Of a stretch of 64,000 nucleotides of DNA, positions 25,787 through 33,158 are shown one piece after another; positions within the stretch are counted from its first letter, which is position 1; the number at the start of each line of letters is the position of its first letter. The position numbers were made by a program, and so were the translations under genes. The notes under the pieces were generated by a model. That model worked only from the letters and a program-made list of their open reading frames with translations. It did not search any database and was not told where the DNA came from. The stretch spans positions 62,001-126,000 of the forward strand of contig NZ_QMKK01000046.1 in the NCBI RefSeq assembly GCF_003287875.1. Reading direction: 5' to 3'. The DNA is from Martinezella tropici. Its GTDB lineage: Bacteria > Pseudomonadota > Alphaproteobacteria > Rhizobiales > Rhizobiaceae.

Positions 25787-26749
25787 TTGGATCCGTTTCT
25801 CGACCTCATCCACCTGCTTCGCCCAAGCGCCACGCTCTGGGGCGGAATCGAGGGCTATGGCCGATGGGCCGTGTCGTTCCGCAAACGGGACGACCTGTTG
25901 TTCTGCTGGCTGGAGCGCGGCGCCTGCCAGTTGATCCGAGCCGACAAGGAACCGCTCCTGCTGCAGGAAGGCGACTTCGTCCTAATCAGAACCGACAAAA
26001 GCTTTGTCCTTGCCTCGGACGCCCAAGCTGTTGCTCAGGACAGCGAGGCGATGGTCGCAAGCACAGGTAAAACGCTTCTGAAGATGGGTGCAGGCTCGGA
26101 AACGCCTGTGGTATTACGTGGCGGGCGGTTCGTCTTCGACACGGCGAACGAGGGCCTCCTCACCTGGCTAATGCCATCCTTTGTCCATGTCATGCGTGAT
26201 GACGTCTCCTCTTGGCGTGTTCGCAGTTTGCTGAGTTTGAACCTGTCGGAGTCATCGCAACCGAGAGCCGGTAGCGACTTCGTCATTACGCGTTTGATGG
26301 AATTGACATTTGTCGAGATTCTTCGTGGCGCCGTCCCTGACGCAACCCGGGAGCACAGGGGCTTGCTCGCCGGATTGAACGATCCCGTGATAGCCCGGGC
26401 GCTGACGGCACTACACGAAGACGCCGCGAAAGACTGGACGTTGGCAGACTTGGCGCGGCTCTGCGGCGTTTCCCGATCCAGCCTTTCCAGCCGGTTCCGC
26501 AGCGTCGTCGGCATGGCGCCGATCGGCTATCTTCAGCACTGGCGCATGGCCGTTGCGAAGGATGCGTTGCGTCGCGGTGACAAAACTATTGGGGAGATCG
26601 GGCTCGCCATAGGCTTCCTGTCACCAAGCGCCTTTAGCACCGCCTTCACCCGATTTGTCGGCGTCTCGCCCAAGACGTTCGCCGCACGAGAGCGCCAAGC
26701 CCCATCCCCCGTCATTCCCACTCGATCGTGCCGGGCGGCTTCGATGTGA
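25787..26749 (+). CDS. AraC family regulator (cupin_6 type), probable TTG start
   Basis: An AraC regulator of 320 residues when started at TTG 25787, giving (M)DPFLDLIHLLRPSATLWGG, the standard beginning of the cupin_6 AraC group. An ATG at 25673 in the same frame adds 38 residues but runs through the A+T-rich divergent operator, so I reject it. The cupin covers about 10-190 and the HTH pair WTLADLARLCGVSRSSLSSRF and KTIGEIGLAIGFLSPSAFSTAF lies at about 225-300. The last ~13 codons run into the end of guaA on the opposite strand (38-bp tail-to-tail overlap), so the C-terminal RSCRAASM tail is probably not ancestral. Likely regulates the divergent SDR gene. Confidence 0.85.
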   Translation: MDPFLDLIHLLRPSATLWGGIEGYGRWAVSFRKRDDLLFCWLERGACQLIRADKEPLLLQEGDFVLIRTDKSFVLASDAQAVAQDSEAMVASTGKTLLKMGAGSETPVVLRGGRFVFDTANEGLLTWLMPSFVHVMRDDVSSWRVRSLLSLNLSESSQPRAGSDFVITRLMELTFVEILRGAVPDATREHRGLLAGLNDPVIARALTALHEDAAKDWTLADLARLCGVSRSSLSSRFRSVVGMAPIGYLQHWRMAVAKDALRRGDKTIGEIGLAIGFLSPSAFSTAFTRFVGVSPKTFAARERQAPSPVIPTRSCRAASM

Positions 26750-28274
26750 CGTCGTAGACCACGCGGTTGATGCCGCGGACTTCGTTGATGATGCGGGTCG
26801 CGGCGCGGCCGAGGAATTCCATGTCGTAGTGATAGAAATCCGCGGTCATGCCGTCGACCGAGGTGACGGCGCGCAGCGCGCAGACGAATTCATAGGTGCG
26901 GCCGTCGCCCATGACGCCGACGGTCTGGACCGGCAGCAGCACCGCGAAGGCTTGCCAGATGGCGTCGTAGAGGCCGGCCTTGCGGATCTCGTCGAGATAG
27001 ATGGCATCGGCTTCGCGCAGGATTTCCAGCTTCTCGCGGGTGATGCCGCCTGGGCAGCGGATGGCGAGGCCCGGGCCGGGGAAGGGATGACGGCCGATGA
27101 AGCTGTCCGGCAGGCCGAGCTCCTTGCCGAGCACGCGTACTTCGTCCTTGAACAGTTCGCGCAGCGGTTCGACGAGCTGCATCTTCATGCGCTCCGGCAG
27201 GCCGCCCACATTGTGGTGCGACTTGATGGTGACCGAGGGGCCGCCGGTGAAGGAAACGCTCTCGATGACATCGGGATAGAGCGTGCCCTGGCCGAGGAAA
27301 TCGGCGCCGCCGAGCTTCTTGGCTTCATCCTCGAAGGTTTCGATGAAGAGCCGGCCGATGATCTTGCGCTTGGTCTCGGGGTCGGAAACGCCTTCGAGCT
27401 CGCCGATGAAGCGGTCGGAGGCATCGACATGGATCAGATGCAGATTGTAGTGCTCGCGGAACATGGCGACGACGTTTGCCGCCTCGTCCTTGCGCATCAG
27501 GCCGTGGTCGACGAGGATGCAGGTCAGCTGGTCGCCAACGGCCTCGTGGATCAGTAGCGCGGCAACGGAGGAATCGACGCCGCCGGAAAGCGCGCAGATG
27601 ACGCGCTTGTCGCCGACCTGATCGCGGATCGCCTGCACCGCCTTGGCGCGATAGGCCGACATCGACCAGTCGCCCTTGATGCCGGCAATGTTATGGATGA
27701 AGTTGCCGATCAGCTTTGCGCCATCGGGCGTATGCACGACTTCCGGATGGAACTGCACGCCGTAATATTTGCGCTTCTCGTCGGCGATGAAGGCGTAAGG
27801 TGCGTTCGAGGACGTCGCGACCACTTCGAAGCCTTCCGGCAGCGCGGTGACGCGGTCGCCGTGGCTCATCCATACCTGATGGCGCGAACCGTTCGACCAC
27901 AGCCCTTCGAAGAGGGCGCAATCCTTGTCGACTTCGAGGAAGGCGCGGCCGAATTCGCGATGGTGACCGCTCTCGACCTTGCCGCCGAGCTGCATGCACA
28001 TGGTCTGCTGGCCGTAGCAGATGCCGAAGACCGGGATGCCGCTGTCGAAGATGATCTGCGGCGCCCGCGGCGAGCCTTCGTCCACGGTCGAGGCCGGGCT
28101 GCCTGACAGGATAACGGCTTTCGGCTGCAGCCGCTTGAAGCCGGCTTCGGCGGATTGGAAGGGAACGATTTCGCAGTAGACGCCCGCTTCGCGCACACGC
28201 CGTGCGATGAGCTGCGTCACCTGGCTGCCAAAATCGACGATGAGAACGGTGTCTGGATGTGCTGTCTGGGTCAT
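26712..28274 (-). CDS. guaA: GMP synthase (glutamine-hydrolysing)
   Basis: A 520-residue GuaA converting XMP to GMP with ATP and glutamine. The N-terminal class I glutaminase has its nucleophile at Cys86 in GICYGQQTM and the His/Glu pair in VQFHPEV. The ATP-pyrophosphatase domain has SGGVDSSVAALL, and the C-terminal dimerisation domain ends TSKPPGTIEWE as in other GuaA proteins. Length is standard. The AraC gene from the other strand overlaps its last codons. Confidence 0.98.
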   Translation of the reverse strand: MTQTAHPDTVLIVDFGSQVTQLIARRVREAGVYCEIVPFQSAEAGFKRLQPKAVILSGSPASTVDEGSPRAPQIIFDSGIPVFGICYGQQTMCMQLGGKVESGHHREFGRAFLEVDKDCALFEGLWSNGSRHQVWMSHGDRVTALPEGFEVVATSSNAPYAFIADEKRKYYGVQFHPEVVHTPDGAKLIGNFIHNIAGIKGDWSMSAYRAKAVQAIRDQVGDKRVICALSGGVDSSVAALLIHEAVGDQLTCILVDHGLMRKDEAANVVAMFREHYNLHLIHVDASDRFIGELEGVSDPETKRKIIGRLFIETFEDEAKKLGGADFLGQGTLYPDVIESVSFTGGPSVTIKSHHNVGGLPERMKMQLVEPLRELFKDEVRVLGKELGLPDSFIGRHPFPGPGLAIRCPGGITREKLEILREADAIYLDEIRKAGLYDAIWQAFAVLLPVQTVGVMGDGRTYEFVCALRAVTSVDGMTADFYHYDMEFLGRAATRIINEVRGINRVVYDVTSKPPGTIEWE

Positions 28275-28376
28275 GGCGAGCCTTTAATGAAAAGCGCTTT
28301 CCCTGGCAATCGGGCAAATCACGCGAGCGGCGATTTTATTGTCCCGATTGTCCTTAATTCTCGTCGTTTCCGGCCT

Positions 28377-29018
28377 TTAGAACCAGAATACGCCGTCTTC
28401 CAGCGCCGTAAACAGCCTATCGACGGCGTAGGAGAGTTTGCGGTCGATCACATGCAGATATTCCGTCCAGTCGGAAATGTGCTGCAGATCGACCTTGCCG
28501 TCGGAAATGCCCCGCAGGCCGATCAGCGGCAGATCATAGGTCTGGCAGGCGCGCAGTACTGCGAAGGTTTCCATGTCGACCATGTCGGTGCCGATGCGTT
28601 CATAAGCTTCCGAGCCCGAGACAATATTGGCACCTGTCGAAAGGCTGCCCTCGGCAATGGTCGGGATGCGCAAGGGCAGCTCGATCGTCGCTGGCAGATC
28701 GAGGAAAGGCGTGCGGCCTTTTTCGAAGCCGAGCGGCGAGGCATCCATGTCGCGATAGGAAACCGAGGTGACCTGGTAGACCTCCGTCTGCTCCAACTTG
28801 GCGGAGCCCGCCGAACCGAGCGACACCACGAGATCGGGCAGGTCACCCTGCGCCTCGAGCTGCGCGAAGGCGCGGGTGAGCGCGATCGCAGCCTCGACCG
28901 GGCCGACGCCCGTCATCAGCGGATCGATGCGCGAGCGCAGGAAGGGCCCGTATTCAGCCTCGGCCGCCATGACGAACAGGATCGATTTGCCCGATACCCG
29001 CTTCAATTCGAATTTCAT
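28377..29018 (-). CDS. MTA/SAH nucleosidase-like phosphorylase family protein
   Basis: A 213-residue member of the PNP/UDP family, closest to 5'-methylthioadenosine/S-adenosylhomocysteine nucleosidases (MtnN), which cleave adenine from these by-products. Features: MAAEAEYGPFLRSRIDPLMTGVGPVEAAIAL, LPDLVVSLGSAGSAKL, and TDMVDMETFAVLRACQ with the substrate-binding M-E pair, followed by LIGLRGISDG. The rhizobial version is shorter than the E. coli enzyme. The start overlaps the thioesterase stop (ATGA), so the two genes are coupled. Confidence 0.85.
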   Translation of the reverse strand: MKFELKRVSGKSILFVMAAEAEYGPFLRSRIDPLMTGVGPVEAAIALTRAFAQLEAQGDLPDLVVSLGSAGSAKLEQTEVYQVTSVSYRDMDASPLGFEKGRTPFLDLPATIELPLRIPTIAEGSLSTGANIVSGSEAYERIGTDMVDMETFAVLRACQTYDLPLIGLRGISDGKVDLQHISDWTEYLHVIDRKLSYAVDRLFTALEDGVFWF

Positions 29019-29476
29019 CCGCTAATTCCCTCTCTGCCCCGGATGACCATCATCGTTCCCGTCATCGAGGCAATCAGCTTGGCCGGCCCATCACCGATGG
29101 CATAGCCGCGCCCGTCGGCGACGATGATCGTCGTGCCGGGCTTGGTGACATCGCCGCGAAACAGGAAGCGCTCGCCGCGCCCGGGCGACATCAGGTTGAC
29201 CTTGAATTCGATCGTCAGGATCGATGCCGAGGGGTCGATGACGCTGTAGGCGGCAAAGCCGCAGGCCGAATCCAGCGCGGCGGCGATGATGCCGGCGTGC
29301 AGTATGCCGTGCTGTTGCGTCAGCTTCATATCGAACGGCAGCTCGATTTCCACCGTGCCATGCTCCACGCGCGTCAACTCCGCGCCGATCGTCGCCATCG
29401 CCGCCTGCCGTTCGAAGCTCGTTCGGATGCGCGTTCGAAAATCGCCGCTGGTCCCCGTGTCGTCTGGCCGTGTCAT
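29015..29476 (-). CDS. PaaI family hotdog-fold thioesterase
   Basis: A 153-residue hotdog thioesterase of the PaaI/YdiI group. QQHGILHAGIIAAALDSACGFAAYS contains the H-G-x-x-x-A-G helix with its catalytic acidic residue, followed by TIEFKVNLMSPGRGERFLFRG. The start at 29476 is preceded by AAAGGGGA; a longer frame to 29527 is less likely. It overlaps the nucleosidase start by 4 bp. Its acyl-CoA substrate is unknown; coupling with an MtnN-like enzyme is probably not mechanistic. Confidence 0.88.
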   Translation of the reverse strand: MTRPDDTGTSGDFRTRIRTSFERQAAMATIGAELTRVEHGTVEIELPFDMKLTQQHGILHAGIIAAALDSACGFAAYSVIDPSASILTIEFKVNLMSPGRGERFLFRGDVTKPGTTIIVADGRGYAIGDGPAKLIASMTGTMMVIRGREGISG

Positions 29477-29638
29477 GCCGTCCCCTTTCGCGGGTGCGAA
29501 ATTGGCACGGAGAGGCCGTTTGGACAAGGGTTATCCGGTGGAAAAGCGGAGGCGTCCCGGCCTGCCGTGCCGACATCGAATTTCCACGATCGGATCGCCA
29601 TGCTATCCGGAACTGGGATGCTGACGGCGAGGGCGAAG

Positions 29639-30715
29639 ATGACGACGATCCTGCAATCGGTAGCGGCTTATGAAACCTGGATGCGGGCGCAGCTCGGCGC
29701 CGATCTGGTGGAAGCGGGGCTGGCGAAGAAGCATAAGCTGATGAAGGCCGACAGCTTCTCTTTCCTGCGCGGAACCTATTGGCGCTGGGCGGAGACCATC
29801 CTCGACATTTGCCCCGACCTCAGGAATGCCCCGCAGCTATTGGCGATCGGCGACACGCATCTCGAAAATTTCGGTACCTGGCGCGATGATGAGGGAAGGC
29901 TCGTCTGGGGCGCCAATGATTTCGACGAGGCTGCTGTCATGCCCTTTGCGCTGGACCTCGTGCGCCTCGCGACGAGTGCCATCTTGGCGCGCGGCGAAGA
30001 CGGCCCGACGCCGCGCGTCGTTGCCGACAGCATACTGGCGGGCTATCGCCGCGGCTTGCGGCAACCGTCTCCCGTCGTTCTCGAGCGCGATTACAAATGG
30101 CTGCGCAATGCCGTGCTGCTGCCGAATGCCGAGCGCAAGGCTTTCTGGGAAAAATATCGCAATCTGCCGCCAGCGACGGATCCCGTGGCGGAGCGCTATC
30201 TCAAGGCACTGCACGAGGCATTGCCGGATCCGGTGACGGCATTCGAACCGAAGCCGCGTCTGGCCGGCACCGGCAGCCTGGGCCGTCCGCGTTTCGTCGC
30301 CTATGTCGAATGGCGCGGCGGGCCGGTATTGCGCGAGGTCAAGGCACTGCTGCAATCCGGCTGGTCGTTGAAGCACGATGCATCGGATAGGAATATCCGC
30401 ACCGGGATCATCGCCGGCGGCCGGGCGCGTTCGCCTGATCCGCGTTATCAGGTCGCCGGAACCCTGCTGGTGCGCCGCCTGTCGCCCAACAGCCGCAAGA
30501 TCGAAGTCGAAGGCGACGCGCAGGTGCTGCTGTCGCCCGAGATGCTGGATCTCATGGGCTTCGAGATCGCCAACTGCCATGCCAATGATGCGTCGCTCAT
30601 CCCGGGCGTTCTGGCTGATCTCGATGCGCGTGGTTCGGATTGGTTGCGTGCGGCGGCCAAGGCGGCCACCGTCGCGGTCGGTGCGGAACAAGCCGAATTT
30701 GCCAGGAAGGGCTAG
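29639..30715 (+). CDS. DUF2252 family protein (kinase-like fold)
   Basis: A 358-residue DUF2252 protein. The family resembles aminoglycoside-phosphotransferase/choline-kinase folds: SFLRGTYWRW near the start, then IGDTHLENFGTW (about 72-83), equivalent to the catalytic-loop HxxN, and NDFDEA (about 94-99), equivalent to the metal-binding Asp. Biochemical role unknown. The start at 29639 follows GAGGGCGAAG; ATGs at 29600 and 29618 are in frame. Upstream of 29639 the frame overlaps the divergent thioesterase gene. Confidence 0.86.
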   Translation: MTTILQSVAAYETWMRAQLGADLVEAGLAKKHKLMKADSFSFLRGTYWRWAETILDICPDLRNAPQLLAIGDTHLENFGTWRDDEGRLVWGANDFDEAAVMPFALDLVRLATSAILARGEDGPTPRVVADSILAGYRRGLRQPSPVVLERDYKWLRNAVLLPNAERKAFWEKYRNLPPATDPVAERYLKALHEALPDPVTAFEPKPRLAGTGSLGRPRFVAYVEWRGGPVLREVKALLQSGWSLKHDASDRNIRTGIIAGGRARSPDPRYQVAGTLLVRRLSPNSRKIEVEGDAQVLLSPEMLDLMGFEIANCHANDASLIPGVLADLDARGSDWLRAAAKAATVAVGAEQAEFARKG

Positions 30716-30732
30716 GCCGGTAAAAAGATCGA

Positions 30733-31536
30733 TCAATGCCCGGCGGCTTCCACAATCAGATGGGCGATCGTATCGGGATGCGAGATCAGCGAGAGATGGC
30801 TGGCCTTCACTTCGATGGTCTTGGCGCCCATGCGCTTGGCCATGAAGCGTTCCAGATCCGGATTGATCGTCCTGTCTTCGGTGGAAACGGCATACCAGCT
30901 TGGCTTGCTGCGCCAGGCGGCCTGGGTGGTCTTGCCCGTCAGCAAAGCCTTATGGAAAGGCTCTTGCACGGCGTAAAGCACCTCTGCCTTGGCCTTGGGC
31001 AGGTCGCCGGCGAAGTCGCGCAGGAAAGCTTCCTCGGTCAGCCGTCCTTCATCGCCATCGAAGACGATGCCGGCGGAGGCAGGTGGTGTCGGGTATGTCT
31101 TGGCGAGCGCCGTATAATCTTCACCGGCATCCGGTGCGCGGGCTGCGACATAGACGAGCGCCGAAACCTTCGGATGAACGCCGGCTTCGGTGACGAGCAT
31201 GCCGGAGAAGGAATGGCCGACGAGAACGGTCGGACCGTCCTGGCGATCGAGCACGCGCTGCACCGATGCGACCGCTTCGGGAAGCGTCGTCAACGGGTTC
31301 TGCACTGCTGTGCAGTTCAGCCCCTTGGCCTGCAGCCGGGCAATGACCTCGGTCCAGCAGGAGCCGTCCGCGAAAAGCCCATGCGCCAGCACGACGTTGC
31401 GAGCCTTCAATGGCACGGACTTAGCCGCGCCGGAGGCCGCAGCCGGATTGCTGGCGGCCATGCCGTGCGTGGAAATGAGGGAGGCGGCGGCGCCGGCGAC
31501 AATGGCGGTCGAGAAATTCCGTCTGGTCATCATCAT
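30733..31536 (-). CDS. Tat-exported α/β hydrolase
   Basis: A 267-residue α/β hydrolase with a twin-arginine leader: TRRNFSTAIVAGAAASLI at residues 4-21 and a cleavage site near HGMAAS. The fold is shown by VVLAHGLFADGSCW (oxyanion region), VLVGHSFSGML (nucleophile Ser) and the late ASHLSLISHPD (catalytic His). It resembles the EstC/salicylic-acid-esterase-like group. AAGGAT precedes three consecutive ATG codons. Transcribed alone; the ~530 bases upstream are repeat-rich and hold no convincing gene. Confidence 0.88.
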   Translation of the reverse strand: MMMTRRNFSTAIVAGAAASLISTHGMAASNPAAASGAAKSVPLKARNVVLAHGLFADGSCWTEVIARLQAKGLNCTAVQNPLTTLPEAVASVQRVLDRQDGPTVLVGHSFSGMLVTEAGVHPKVSALVYVAARAPDAGEDYTALAKTYPTPPASAGIVFDGDEGRLTEEAFLRDFAGDLPKAKAEVLYAVQEPFHKALLTGKTTQAAWRSKPSWYAVSTEDRTINPDLERFMAKRMGAKTIEVKASHLSLISHPDTIAHLIVEAAGH

Positions 31537-32067
31537 GATCGTGATCCTTATGGTGTTGAGGATAAATGGGCACCAAAAAGCCGTCCGCGCCGAATGTCGG
31601 AACGGTGAAGCTTCTGAAATCTTGTATGTCTCGGAGCGGCAAATGACCGAACGCGGGTCGAATTTGCCCCATCCTGTATTCCGGTTCAGCGTCGAGCTTT
31701 CCTCGTGTATGCAAAAGCGAGGCTGTTGAGCGTTTTGTATTCCAAATAGCGTCGTTAGTCAATTATTGGATGCGTAACGGTTGCGTGATTGGTTATTTGT
31801 ATGCGTAAGCGGTGAAGGCTGATGCTTTTGCATACGGCCCAGGTCGATCTTGGGAAACTCGGAGTGGTGGATGGGCTGCGTGACGCGGCTGGGGATCGCG
31901 AGTTGCTGCCCGCCGTATGCGCAGCATGAAACGGCCATCATGCAGGCCATCGCGAAAGGAGGAGGATATGACGTCAGGCGCATGCGAGCGCCCATGCTGA
32001 ATGCAGCGACGGCGTTGCGGTGCTTCATCGAGGCCGGCGAGCTCGCTTAGGGCAGTTCAGCCACCGA
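31537..32067. other. Gene-poor, repeat-rich intergenic region
   Basis: About 530 bases between the Tat-exported hydrolase (leftward) and the 3' end of the DUF1513 gene. The left part should hold the hydrolase promoter. It contains a perfect 12-bp inverted repeat (31707-31718 and 31824-31835) and a direct repeat around ATGCGTAA (31763 and 31793). Short frames exist on both strands, including one with GGAGGAGGAT before an ATG at 31968 that stops after ten codons. The frame ending 32050 closes with a LysR-start-like ALRCFIEAGELA and may be a decayed regulator. None is supported as a gene. Confidence 0.6.
31707..31835. repeat. 12-bp inverted repeat with 105-bp spacer
   Basis: GTATGCAAAAGC at 31707-31718 is the exact reverse complement of GCTTTTGCATAC at 31824-31835. 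Between them, TTATTGGATGCGTAA (31763-31777) and TTATTTGTATGCGTAA (31793-31808) form an imperfect direct repeat about 30 bases apart, so all four elements share an ATGC core. The pattern suggests multiple binding sites upstream of the hydrolase gene. Confidence 0.5.
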
Positions 32068-33153
32068 TCAGCCGCGGGCGATGCGCACGATGTGCTGGTC
32101 CCAGGCGACATCGCTGTGCTCGCCGAGGAAATCGCCGCCATAGGAGGAAACGGCAAAGCCATGGCGGGTCGGCGCGATGCCGGCCGCATCGGCGATGCTC
32201 TCCACCTTCAGCACCTTGCCGGTCTTCGCATCGAGCGTTACCGAAGTCCCTTCGATCGGTGAAGTGACGCCAACGAGATTCTCGGTGCGATTGACCGCGA
32301 TGGCTCCGACATAATTGCCAAGAGCCCGGGTCGTCTCGTCGGGCAGGGCAACGAAGGTCAGGTCCTCGCCCCTCGCGAAATGGCCGACAAGCGGCGGCAG
32401 GTCGTTGCGGTGGCCTTCATACTGGCAGGCGAACCAGACCCGGCCGCTGGCATCGATGTCGACATGACGGGTCGAGACCTGGGCATATTGCGACGGTAGC
32501 GTGTGCTTCTCGATCAGCCGGCCGCTCGCGGCGTCGATCAGTGTCAGCGACGGTTCCATATGGTCGAGATTGAGCTTGGTGCGGCCGAAATCCGGATGGG
32601 TCTCGATGCCGCCATTGGCGACGACCAGAAACCTGCCATCGTCCGAAACCGTCATGTCGTGTGGGCCGACGCCATAGGTCTCGTATTCGCCGATGCGGGC
32701 AAAGCGGTTGTTGCTGTCGTAGAGCCCGATGATACCGCGATTATTGTCGAAATCATTCTCGCTGGCATAGAGCAGCCTGCCATCGGGCGAAAACGTGCCG
32801 TGGCCGTAGAAAAGCCTGCCTTCTCTAGCGGAAATGACGATTGGCTCGGCCTTGTTCCAGGGATCGAAGATCATCGCATAGGTACCGGGCCGGCGCGCGA
32901 AAGCGACGGTCTTGCCGGTCGCCTTCGAAAAGGCCATGCCGTGGGCGCGGGCGGGTAGCGCCACCTGATCGATGATGCGGCCCTGTTCGGTCACCGTCGC
33001 CACGGCAAAGGAGCCGTCAGTGGCGCGGATGCCGGAGGCGTACACCGCATCGGCTCGTTCCAGCGCCATCAGCGCGCTAGGCTTCAGGGCCGCAAGGAAG
33101 GTCAGCCCCGCCGCCTTGACGAAGGTTCTCCGATCGATCAGGCTACTACGCAT
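32068..33153 (-). CDS. DUF1513 family protein, Tat-exported β-propeller
   Basis: A 361-residue protein with a twin-arginine signal (DRRTFVKAAGLTFLAAL, residues 7-23) and a β-propeller-like body of repeated strands (AFARRPGTYAMIFDP, YGHGTFSPDGRLLYASENDF, GVGPHDMTVSDDGRFLVVANGG, RHVDIDASGRVWFACQ). DUF1513 genes are commonly the last gene of imelysin/di-haem operons, as here; the role is unknown. It starts five bases after the stop of the second imelysin gene with GAAGGCG before the ATG, so it is cotranscribed. Frames extending to 33420 are out of register with the real upstream gene. Confidence 0.87.
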   Translation of the reverse strand: MRSSLIDRRTFVKAAGLTFLAALKPSALMALERADAVYASGIRATDGSFAVATVTEQGRIIDQVALPARAHGMAFSKATGKTVAFARRPGTYAMIFDPWNKAEPIVISAREGRLFYGHGTFSPDGRLLYASENDFDNNRGIIGLYDSNNRFARIGEYETYGVGPHDMTVSDDGRFLVVANGGIETHPDFGRTKLNLDHMEPSLTLIDAASGRLIEKHTLPSQYAQVSTRHVDIDASGRVWFACQYEGHRNDLPPLVGHFARGEDLTFVALPDETTRALGNYVGAIAVNRTENLVGVTSPIEGTSVTLDAKTGKVLKVESIADAAGIAPTRHGFAVSSYGGDFLGEHSDVAWDQHIVRIARG

Positions 33154-33158
33154 CGCCT

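Noticed and set aside
31759..32028. An 89-codon minus-strand frame in the repeat-rich intergenic region.
   Set aside because: No start signals and it covers the direct repeats; composition is not coding-like.
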